Shown: positions 22,301 to 34,300 of the stretch, one piece after another | Layout: the number at the start of each line of letters is the position of its first letter | Numbering within the stretch: position 1 is the stretch's first letter | Assembly (NCBI RefSeq): GCF_048771995.1 | Contig: NC_133036.1 | Location: forward strand, 16,461,001-16,525,000 | Length of the DNA stretch: 64,000 nucleotides | Reading direction: 5' to 3' | Origin: Taeniopygia guttata | Lineage: Eukaryota; Chordata; Aves; Passeriformes; Estrildidae | Notes under the pieces: model-generated | Databases searched by the model: none | Told to the model about the DNA's origin: nothing | The model's input: only the letters and a program-made list of their open reading frames with translations | Program-made: the position numbers and the translations under genes

Positions 22301-25300
22301 TCCAAGCTTTCATTGAAATGCTGGTAAAATGTGCCATTTTAGGCTAAATCAGGACATTTTCAAGGTAAAATAAACCAAAGAACCACACTGCAAATTCTAC
22401 AGTAAATATTCTTTGGTCTTCAAGGAAAAGTTCCTTCTCCCTGACTCCAGGCTGTAATCTCACAGGACAGGGAGTGCCCTTACATTTGCATCTCTTGAGA
22501 TGAGGTTTATAGGCAGCAGGAAAAGAGAAATTCCTGAGGCAGTCAGTGTCAAGTTGTGCATGCAGATAGCTCTGAACCCTCTCTGTGCTTTTCACAAACC
22601 ATTCTCTGATGGGATTGCTGGCAGTCAGACCCTTGAGTCTCATTGCAGAGGGCTGGATGCAGCGTATGGGGGAGATGAGGTAATTTTACCCACAGGATCC
22701 TTTGAGGGCCGGATCTCCTCAGAAGTGGGTCAGTGGCTGTTTCTGGTCCTGTCGTCTTTCTGCTGACTGGTTTGTTTGCTCCCTGCTTGCCCAAGTGAGC
22801 TGCACTGCAGAAGGAATCTCATCCCCAGGTGTCCCCTCAGCCCTGATCCGTCTCTCTGTGTTGCAGTCCTTTCTCTGTGGTTCCGGCCACGGGAACTCTG
22901 GGCGCTGGTGACAGCATGCAGGTGACAGTGGGATTCCACGCACTGACGACTGGGGACCATTATGGGTCCCTGGTAGTGTGCTACAACACAGGTGAGTGCT
23001 GGGCCCTGCATGGGGCACGGGACAGTTCTGCACCATCACTCCCTGTTGTCCCATCCCCCTCCATTCCCTCTAGAGGTCCCTCCCCATTCAGCTTTACCCC
23101 AGAGAAAACTGAGAACTCCTTGGTGTTTAGGGGGTTGATAAAGTGCATCGCCTCTAACAGGGCTAAGATTTTTGCTGGGAGTTGCTGAGTGGAGGAAGGA
23201 GGATCCCTGATTCTCCACTACCATGTGGCTATGCCTGGATGAAGTTTTATTTTATCCCTGGGCAGTGCTGTATGTGAGGTCTCCATCAGACTCCCTCCAA
23301 TGCATTGTATTTCTTGCACACCCCTATGCCATATGCTGCTTCTCCATTGGCTTGTCACAGACCCTTTTTCTATGTTGCCCTTACACATATATGTAGTTTC
23401 TGTCTAATAACATTTTCAGGCCCTCAAGTTCCTGTTTGGTGACAAATCAAGACAAGTTTTTCCCTGTCCCCATTTCCCAGACCGTTCATGCTCTTGCAAA
23501 CCTCTCACATCTATCTCCCATTTGATTTCTAGACTGAGGAATCCCATTCAGTCTTCATATAGGAGCTGCTCTGTACTTATTAATCTTTCCTTTGTCCCTT
23601 TTTTATTTAATTTGCAATGCTCCAGCTTGGTTTTTGAGATCAGAACAGTATAAAATATTTCAAGACTGATGTGGCTGTGGGTTTAGACAGGGAGATGATG
23701 ATGATTTTCATGGTGTTCATTTTGTAGTGGTTTGTCATGATACAGAGCCAGGCTGGTTGTGTTTCCTCACCTGTGTCCCCTCCTGCTGTGGGCTGTCACT
23801 TCCCTTGTTCCTCTGGGCCTCCTTTTGCTGCCCACATGCCCCCAGGCGTATTTGCTGGTCAGCAACAAGGGATCCAAGGGATCAGGAGAGACAGGAGTCT
23901 CGTGGGATGCCCAGGGAGACCCTGGGCAGGCCAGGACTGAGCAGGGCTCCTCAGCATCACCTGAAGGACTTTGATGCAGAAATCCCGGTGATCCGAGTGG
24001 GTCACCAGAGCACACTGACAAATCTCACTGCACATACTGTCACCTTGGGGCCAAATCTCTACAAACACACTGAGAAATAAGGTGTTTAAGCATCTGCCCA
24101 GGACATCCTCACTCTGTACACCCAGAGCTGTCAGGATGTGATAAATGTACTGATCCATGGAACTGCTCATTCAGCTAAAAACTGAAACGTTCTTCTGTGA
24201 CCTGTGGTTTGCTTCCATCAGCCAGCTGTTCCTCGTGCTTCCATCAGCCAGTGAGCTGAGCAAAGACTCCCTTTTGCTTTGTTCCAGGTGAAGAAAGTAT
24301 CCACACGAACCTCCATGGAGAAGCTGTAGATCTCAACGTTGGGTTGAGCACATATTCTGTGAAGCTTGAGAAGACTTTCATCACCATGACAAACCACAAA
24401 ACCATGTTCATTGAAAACAGGAGTAACATCACAGCTCACTTCCAGTGGAAGACTTTTCCTACTGAGGAAGATGACAATAAAGAGAAGAGGAGGTTGGTTT
24501 GAAAGACGCATTTCAGTGAGAGACATGGCCCAAGACTGAAACTGATGTGTGGCCTCAGGGGGGTGTTGGTGGTTTTGAATGGTTTAGGCCAAGTAAACCA
24601 TCCCTGGCCCTAGGGTGTGTGTCCCTGGGCTTCAGGAGCTCAGCACTGAGCATTCCAGTTCCATTTATACTCCAACCATGGCATTTTGGAAGGAAAGGTT
24701 GGTTGCAAGGACTGGATTTCCTCAGGTTCTAATTGGGCTTTTGTCTCTCTAATCTTCTTCCTACATGACCTGGCAACATCCTTAAACATTTCCTGAGTTG
24801 CCAGCCCCTCTTTCCAAAGGTGATACACCCTCTTTTTCTCCCTTAGTTCCTTCAAAAGCTCCTTGCTCACCCAGGCTGGTTGTCTTCCCTGTCAGCTCAT
24901 CTTTCAGCACACAGGGACAGTCTGTTCCTGTGCCTTCAAGACTTCTTTCTTGAAGTATGTCCATTCTTCCTGGACCCCTTTGTTTTTAAGGGCTGTTTCC
25001 CAAGGTACTCTCCAAATCAGTCTCTTGAACAGGCTGAATCTGCCTTCCAGAAGTCCAGAGTGGAAGTTTTGTTGATGCCTGTCCTTGTTTCACTGAATAT
25101 TGAGAACTCTTATTATTTCATGGTCACTGTACCGCAGACTGTGGTGAACAGATGAAGTTCATTTAGTCATTAGGGAATCTCCTGGTGATATCCAGTACCT
25201 GGATCCCAGGGAGGCAGCACACTGCCCTGTGGAATGCATCTGGTCAAATATACAGGGCCCTCAGCTCCCCTTAGAAGGGAGTCACCTACTACCACTACCC

Positions 25301-28300
25301 TTCTTTTCTTCTTAATACTTAAGGCTGTGATCTGTTTGACAGACAAGTGCAACTGGGAGACTCTCCAGACAGAATTTTTTCTTTGGTGTCATCTGCCAGA
25401 CCCTCTGGAGCCAGGGCCTCATACCTATTCTCTCAGGGCACCTGGGTAGGTGATGGGGGTCAGGAAGGAATTTTATTACCTCCCCAGTAGAGACCCATTT
25501 CTATTCCCCACTGTTTCTTAGGTCTCCTCCTTCTGCCTCATCACAAGAAGGGCAGGACTCCTCTGGCTCCTGCTGAGCTTCTCTCAGGGTTGGATGGGTG
25601 TAACTGCACCAGTTTATTTCTGTTTCACTCTCCCTAATGCTCCTCAGCCTTTCCACTTCTTCCTTAAATTCTGGCGCTGGACAGAGCAGATCACTCACCT
25701 GCTGACACCACACACAGGTGTCTTTCACACTGTCCTCTGATATCGACACCAGGCTCAAACCCTCCCTGCAGCCAGGGGCCTGGACAGCTGTGTCCTTCCT
25801 GGGGGGTTCTGTTTGAGTTAGTCAACTCCTGCTGGCAGGAGAAGCAGCAACGGCTTTTCATCATATGTAAAACATTGCTGGGAAAAAAAAAAAAAAAAGG
25901 CAGAAAGAAGAAAGGAAAAAAAAAAAGGCAAGCACCTCACAAGCAGCCAAAAGACACAACCCAAAAGGCTGTCTGGCTGCACCCTTTCTGCTCAGGCTGC
26001 TTGTGCCAACTGCCACGCAAAAGCTGAAAGAACTGCAACCTGCCATGCCCCAAAAGCTCTAGATCATGAAAAGGCCTCTCCAGGAGTTTGCTGTTCCCTC
26101 CTGCACAACGAAGTCCCTTCCCCTCTCAGAGCCTCTGTTTTCATGCATGTTGCATATAAAACCTTGAATGCCACTGAAGGGATTCGGTGCCTGAATTCAT
26201 CCATTTCCTTTGGAAGTGCTCTGGGATGCTCTTGTGAAAGGCAGAGTAGGGAACAGGGCAGGTCCAAAATGGCAGAAACAAAGAGTGATGCTGGTAACAT
26301 GTAGCTGCAACCCAGGGAAGTCCTGCAGTGGGTGCTCCATGATCTTTATCTGCCTCCCCTGAGCACTGAGTAGTAGGAAAAGCCAGCTGAGATGTCAGGT
26401 GGATTCTCCCTCAGTTTTGGCAGAGGCTTTGAGCCAGGGGGTTCTCTTGAGGGATGCTGGCTTTGGAAACCTCTCCTGAGCTCACAAGTGTGGAGTAAAA
26501 CTACCTGCTGTGCCAGTGAACAGCAAGTTATCCTCTGATCCATGTGGGACCCCCATGGCTTGGGGCCAGCCCTTGCTGGGGAGCTGCTGCTGCTCCTCCC
26601 CAAGTGCTTCCCCTCCTGCACTCACACTTCCCTCTGCAAATACGTGGTTTATTAAACGATCTGCTGGCCTTGTCTCTCCCTGTGGCTGCAGGCAGTGTCG
26701 TTTGCTGTACCCGCCAAATGAGGTGTGGGCGGAAAACTTCAAGGAGATGTTAAAAATACAAAAGGTGACGGGCTTTTATGAAGATCGCCCTGCCGTCCTG
26801 AGGAACATGGTCCAGGAGGAGATGGCAAAGGTGCAACAAGACCCCCTGCTGTTCTCCAGTGATGTTTTTTCCATTGAGCCAATGGTAAGTGATAGCTGAG
26901 AACCTCATTTTCCTCCTCCTCCTCCTCTTCCTCCTCCCACCCACCCTCTCCCCGGCCCCCTTCCCCCCAGATGCGGGCACTCAGTGGATCCTCAGCTGGC
27001 TGGAAGTGCTGGGAGGGAGGACATGGAGTTTCTGGCAGGGCTGCAGAGCTCCCTGCTGGAAGCATTTCTGCCCTGCAGCCTCAAGGCAGGGCTGGGAGCC
27101 TGACAAAGCCGAGCTCTGCTGCCAGGGCTCGAGCTCAAGGGTGCTCTGTGCTGTCCTTGCAGTGTCCATGGGGAGCAGTTCTTGTAGGCAGGGGCTCCTC
27201 TGACACGTGGTGCGTGGGGCTCAGCAGAGGCTGTTGGAGCTCTGCCAGTTCACATACTGACCTCAAGCTTGCAATGGTTCGCTGGAGGCCAAATTCAGCC
27301 CAAGGTTAATCACAGAAATGCCAATCCCCACTTGTAACCACACCTTGCATTATTTCTGAGTGTCCCTTCCAGTGTCATCTGAGAGCCTGGACACAAGGGT
27401 GGAAGGTTTAAATGGGCCTTTTGAGTTCTCTTGCACACAGGGGCAGAAAACCTTTTCCTTTTCTGTTTGTGCAAGCAAACTGCCACGTCCTCCCACCAAC
27501 CCGAGCCCTGATTCTGAGCGCTGGCATTGTGAGAGATGATGAATGCCTGGTGTCTGCACAGTGCAAAATCCCTCCTCATCTTGGAGTAAACCCCAGAATA
27601 ATCCCAACCTCTGCATTCTTCCAAAACAGGTTAACTAACACTTGTATTTCAAGGAAGGGGATCATGTTCTCTCCTTGGCTACTCCTATGGCCCATCTAAG
27701 GCCAAGAGCCACCAGTGCACAGTGGCAGTTGCATCCCACTGTAGGTGACAGCAGCATGAGGTGACCAAGAGCTTGTGTCAGAGCAGTAGGAACATTGTGG
27801 AGAGTGGGAGCTGATCAGCTGAGCATTGAGAGCTTCCTGGGGTGTGCTGAGCTGGCTTTGGAGTGCTTCCTTGGGCTCTTTGTGTTGTTCACTCATCACT
27901 GATGCTCTAAATAAAGGCTTACAGGACTGTGGTCGAAAACAAGAAATGTGCAGTTGGAAGATAAATGTTTTGCTGTCTCTTTGTGTTTTAGGAGGGAGAA
28001 ATTGGGCCAAATTGTTCGGCCGAGATCAAGGTGACCTTCAAACCCCTGGAAGCACTGAAGTACCAAAGTGTGGCTTACTGCAACATCTCAGGTACAGCTC
28101 CTTTCCCCTCCTGCTCTCAGCCACAGTGAAGCCATGGTGCAAGCCTGAGCCCACTGGGCTCCCCTGTAACTGCTGGGAAGAGTCCCTGGTCAGCAGGGCA
28201 GTGCTGGCACATCCCCACTGGCCCTGCAGCTTCCAGGGAGTCTCCTGTGCAAGGCCAGGGCTCAGAATCCTGTGTCTGGGTTACTGATCCCAGAACAACC

Positions 28301-31300
28301 CAGGCAGTGCAGGGAGAGGTTTTCCTGCCATGGCTTTGCCAGCATTTCCTCAAAGGCCAAAGAGCTGCAGAGCACAACAGCTTTAGTGAACAAGCACTGA
28401 ACCCTCTAGGCCACTGACCTCCAGGATGGGTCCATTTGACACGGCTCCATCATCAGGTGGTGGGAGCTGAGTTAGAAATGGGCTCCCTGACCCTGGATCA
28501 CTCCCACTGCCCGGACACCACCAGACCAGAGTGGCTGAGCCCCGCTGAGCCCAGGGTGTTTGTAGAAGGAGCACCCTTGGCCAGCACCTGCTTCTGTCCC
28601 TGTGTGGGAATTGTCACCTTGCAACTCAGTCTGTGGAAGTAGAACACAATGCTGAGTGCCAGAAGTTGAGGATTTTGGTAACAAAGTCGTGTGCTGCTGG
28701 GCAAGGTGGTTTGGCAATTGCCAAACTCTTGATGAGCTTTGTGCCTTCACTGAATGGATTTCAGAGCTCCTCTAAGTGCATGGGAAGGAAACCACAGAAT
28801 GACAGTATGGTAAGGATGGAACAGACCTTAAAGATCATCTAGTCCCAAGGCCCCTGCCATGGGCAGGGACACCTCCCCCTAAACCAGGTAACTCCAAGCC
28901 CCATCCAGCTTGGCTTTGAACACTTTTGGGGCTGGAACCTTCACATCCTCCCTGGAGAACCTGCTCCAGTGTCTCACAGTAAAATAATTCTCACCCTCAC
29001 AGTGAAATAATTCTTCTTAATATCTAACCTAATTTTCCTTTCCTTCATTTCTACCCATTGCTCCTTGGCCTGTCACTACATCAGAGATGTTTTAAACTCA
29101 GCAAACTGGTGGCTAAAATTGGAAACCAGCCCAAGGAATGGGTTAGAAATTGCAAGTCAGCCCCAAGGGATGTCTCCTGAGGGAAGAGAAGGGTCCATAA
29201 CTTCTCCTGCAGCATCAGGAGCTGGTTGCATCCAGCTCAGAGTCAGGGACTAGCACTGAGGCAGCCTGGAAAATGCAGTGTAACAGAGGGAATTACTGTA
29301 CTGAAATGGACATCTCTCCCCAGGCCGTGAGAGCAGGCTGCCCCTGCGCCTCAGAGGGAAAGGCCAAAGACCCTTGCTTGAATTCAGCTCTCCTTCACTG
29401 AACCTTGGGAACATCCTTGTCAACACCCTCCACGTCTATGAGGTGAGCAGCAGGGCTTGGGATGGATCCTGATGGCTCCTGAGGCAGCAGCAAGCCTGGT
29501 GGAGCTGTGGAATTCCTGCCAACCTGGGCAGTTGTGAGCAGGGAATATTTGATGTAGTGGTCAAATCTGGGGGGGTCAGAAAGGTGTGTCTGTGGTTCAT
29601 GAAGCCCCAGTCCCTGCTTTTGGGCAGCCTTCCTTAGGGATCAGCTGGGAGGCTTCCTGCAGAACAACCCCTTGGCACATGAGAGCAACAGGGGGTCAGA
29701 CAGCTGCACGTTCAGAGGCTTTTGTGGCAGTGCCAGACACAAGGCACCTTTGTACTGGGCTGTTGAGAAGCAGCTGGAACAAACTGGCTGTGTTTGGGCT
29801 TCAGTCCACTGGAAACAGCTTCCAGTCAAGTGTCTGCTGCTCATTCCTGGAAGCCACAGGAAAGCCATCCAGCCTCCTGGCTCAGTGCTGGCTCTTGCAA
29901 AGAGCTTGGGAGCTCTTTCCCTTGCTGACCAATCCCTCACCATACTTCAAGTTTGGTGCATTTCAGGCTCTAGAAAGAGAAACATGTTCCTGGGAATAAA
30001 GCAAAGGATTTTTCTACCTATTTGCCTTCCCCCAATAGTGTCAAGTTTGCAAAAAAAATCATGAGAGAGCAACTGAAAGAGGTAGAAAATTAGGCACTAC
30101 CTCATGCCAGACACTTTCAAAAGCCTGGCTGGAGAAGGGAAAGACACACTGATTTTTCTTACCAAAAGATGGTGCTGTCTATACATTTAGAATGCCTCCT
30201 AATCAATGTATTGTTTTCATGGTATGAGAAAAGGTGAATGAGTAGATGGTACTGTTGGAGCTGTGCTCGCTGGGGCAGCAGCAGCGCTGTGGTGATTCAC
30301 TACGCAGCTGCAGTCACCCCACGTTGCTCTCAGGGCCAGGTCTGAATGAGCTTGGTGGTGCTGACCAGAGGTGACTGCTCTGTGTCCATGGGATAACCCC
30401 AGGGTGACTGCAGTTATGTGGAGTTACCACGGCTTTGCATGAAAACCCAAAGGCAGACCTTGTCCCATTGTATATTTTAACTTCTGCCATTCAGCAGCAC
30501 AAAGCACCTTCTGCCTTTTCTGGGTGTTAATTGCATCATTAGAAAATAACTCACAAGAAGGGAAGATTCCATGTGTATTTCCATTTTGCTTTCTTGCTGT
30601 TGCAGGTGAAGCTGATTAACCAAGGAGCTCTTGATGCTCCCTTCACCTATATCCCTTCAACTGCAAACGTGGGCTTCTGCTTCAAGTTTGCACCTGAGGA
30701 GGGCATCATTGCACCAGGTGGGATCCAGACTATTCAGATCTCCTTCAATGCCACCGTGCTGGGGGAGTTTGAGGAAGAATTCCAGTTCAGTGTGGCTGGA
30801 TCTCCTGTGCCTGCAATCCTGCCCATCAAGTAAGGACTGTGGGAGCTTGGTGGGCACATCTGGGACACCTTCCTCATTTTGGGGTTGAGAAGAGAAAAAA
30901 GGTGTTTCCTGAGATCTCAATCTCTGCTCTGATCCTGGCATTGCCTTAGTGTGAGGATGCCTCCTGCCCTGTGTGTACCCAGGAGCTGGAATGACTCCTC
31001 CCTGCAGGGATCTCCCTCTGCCTTGGGCCATGGCAGGCAGTGGGATGGATCAGCTTTGGGCAGTAGCTGCTCTGGGATGTCCCCCTGAACAGCCAGCAAG
31101 GCCCCCAGGGCTTTGGAGATGGGCCAGCCTGGGTGATTCTGCACCAGCAGCAGTGTTTTTAAAAACTTCTGTTAATAATCCATCCCAGATGGGCAGCAGC
31201 AGCAGCCTCACCTCAGCTCTCACAGCCATGCTGTGGGGCACGAGCCGTGCTCTCAGCTCCTGTGCAGAGAGTGCCCTGGGAGCTCCTTTCCACAGCCAGG

Positions 31301-34300
31301 AGAGGGCTGATGTGGGAGACAGGGAACTGTGCAGCAGGAACTGTCCCAAGGACAGGGGTGTCATCCTATGGCCTGGTGCCATGGCAAGAGATAATCCTGG
31401 CTTAGCAAAAGGGAGAAGGGCTGATAGCAGGGGAGGCAGAGCTCAGTCCTCAGCACCACAGCAGCATGAGGGCTTGTCCCTGCTAGCCTGAGCCATGTGC
31501 TGCTAGGATCATGTAGGGTAAGCAGGAGAGCTGATGCTGGCTGCTCTGGAGCTTTGGAGCTGGGCTGCTGCTGTTGGGAGGCACTGGGTCAAGGCAGTAA
31601 AGAAATTAAAGCAATCTGCAGTCAATTATACCAATGAGATAAGGGAGATAGATAAAAAAGAACAAGAAAGTTACTACTTAGCAAGAAAAAAGTGGTGAGT
31701 AGGTCTGCCTATAGTGGAGAAACAATCATGCTGACTTTGTTTTTGGAGGAAAAGTGATGCTTTTTTATTTTGGAAATCAAGAGAGAACCTTTCACCATCA
31801 AATAATTGATTCTCCTCTGTCCCTCCCCCAAACTGGTCATGGGATGTTTCTGCATAAGCAGCTTTCTCCTTGAGCAAGGGCAGGTGTCTCTTGTTGAGAG
31901 GTGTAGAGCAGAGCCAGTGGCAGTCCTGTGAATACAGCAGAAGGCACAGTTCACTGGTCCTTGATTTTTAACCAGAAGGCAGAGTGGGCATTGATTGGCA
32001 TCAACCATGAAATAAACTCGTGAATGTTGTGCAGCTTCAAGTGCTGGTTTTCAGTTGGTGACTTTTGGAGTCTGTCTGCTGAGTTCAAGGACAGGTGAGG
32101 TGGTGTGCTAGATGCAGGACACCCTTGTTTGGCTGTTTAAGCTCTTGCTCTTGGCTGTGCCAGCTGGTGCACTGCTGACAAGCTGCTCCTTCTCTCTAGG
32201 ATTCATCTGTCCACTGTGTAGAACTGCTGCTGCTCTTTTCAGAGGATGTTTGAGCCCCACAGTGCCCTGACACCAGGTTTTACTCTGCTGAGCCACGACA
32301 GCCGGACCTTTGCAATCCCTTTAACCAAACCATTTCCTCCTCTGTTCTTGCCATCGCAGGGTCAATGTCACTCAACCGACTTTACACTTCGACCTTGATG
32401 AGCTCAGCTTCGGGGCCATCTCCTTTGGTGAGTGTTCCCTGGGCTGGGACACAGCATGAGGGATCTGTGTGTTCCACAATGGAGCACTTGAACATCAAAG
32501 CATCCCTCACTCATGTTCTGCCACAGCAGCCTCTTCAGGGTGTGAACTCCAGGGCTGCTGGTGCCTCAGGTAGCTTTTTGCCATTGTGAGATCAAACAGA
32601 ACCAAGGCATAGAAAGTCGGGACAGCAGAGACAACAATGCAAGAGCAGATGTTTCCCACCCGCCAAGTAGTGCTTCTCCCCTTTGGTGTAGTTATGATCA
32701 CAGCAGGAGGAGCTGTGGGCTCTGGCAGGGCAGTGATCCCCTCCCAGCGGGCGCAAGGAAGGAAGAAGATGGGAAATGCTCCTTTGCAAACTCACGGGCA
32801 GAGGGGATCTCGGCACTGCCCAGCAGCAGCAGGCAGGAGCGGGGAAGGCAGGCAGGCTGGATCCCAGTGCTGAGCCGCAGCCCAGGGCAGTCCCGGGGCC
32901 AAGCACACAACCTCCCGCAGCAGCAGCAGCACCTTCGATCCCGAGCGGGAGGAGGGGAAGCTCCGCTCCCTGCCGAACCTCAGGTCCGGCCTCACAGCCG
33001 CCCACGGCATCACACAACTCCAAAATCCCCGAATGGAGAAGCCCACCCCGGGAGCCAAAACCCCCCAAAACCCCCATCCCCCTTCCCAGCCCAAGGGGAA
33101 CATTCACTAAGAAGCCTAAACCCATAACAATGAAGTTCGTTAACATTTTAAGAAAAGTAATTGCTTTTCCTGAGCTGCTTCTTCCTCACCCTGCATCACC
33201 ACAGAGGCACTTGTCAAGTTGCCTTTTGAATAAATGAAACAAGAAAGGCAACAGGTAGAAATATGGTTCTGAAACAGGAGATTCATCCTGCTTAGTCCGA
33301 TTTCATTCCTAAGGTCTCTTCAGCTGAAGGCAGCTGTTGTATCTTTGCTTCTTTTAAACTGTTGATTGCTGTCTGCATGTGGTGACCTCAGTCTCATTTG
33401 AGGTTTTGACATCTGTGTTTGTCCTTTTTGTGCCTCTCTTGCCTCCCTGCTGGAGTCACTGCTGGAGCTGGCAGTGGTCACTGTTGATGGGCACAGAGAA
33501 GCTTTGGGCTGTACCTGCAGTTGTTGTTTCTCCCCATCTGTGTTCCAATGACTCTGGGTGAGCAGGCCCAGGGAGAAGCCTCCTCCCCACAGGGCTGGCC
33601 AGCCCAGCCAGATGTCCACTGCAGAGCAGGTTGTGGCTGCTGTCCAGGCTCTGCAGGACATCCCCACCGTGCCTGGCTGGATCTGACTTTCTGTATGGAA
33701 AGCAAATCTCAGAGCTAGAGTGGGGTAAGCCCTTGCAGGCAGCAATCACAGTGAGCAGCACAGGTGTGATGTCCCCGTTTGTTGGGTGAGGTGGGACATG
33801 GTTCCTAATTGCTAATCTCAAAGCAAGGCTCGGGTTTGCCTCCAGCTGAGTGGGCTCTGAGCTGTCAAGTGCTCAGTCTGTTTGGCCCAAACCAAGAGCT
33901 GCCTTAAGGATCCTGCAGAGGGAAACTGCATTAGGGTGCTTTGCATCATGTTCTAGTTCCTGACTGCATCCTCACTTTGTTTTGCTGTAGCTTCTTCTCA
34001 ATGACGATTCACTGTTTATAGATCTTGAAAAGGGTGGGAGTGTTGGCAGCCTTAACAAGGAATTTTACAGCCTGAATTCTCAGAGTAAATGCTCGGTCTG
34101 GGTGCACACTCACCACTGAGTAATAACTGACGCTGGTTTGGGGCAGGTGAGGGAGCTCCTCCCCATCACAAAGAGAGAGGCTTGCAGTATTCAGCAGGGC
34201 TAAGAGTCGGCATTTTCAAGGCTGCAGTCTGGAATCAGTGTCAAAGGGAACTAAGTGATGATCAATTCCTCCTGCAGCTGCTCGGTGAGCTGTAGTTCAG

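Larger units (their letters stand above)
19427..22866. other. HYDIN intron 5
   Basis: A 3.4-kb intron holding a solo LTR (19438-19842), a (GGAAT)n array (about 21346-21404), and otherwise sequence I do not recognise. TTTATT motifs at about 21817 and 21911 (AATAAA on the minus strand) may mark another old LTR near 21.8-22.2 kb, but its ends could not be defined. Confidence 0.7.
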
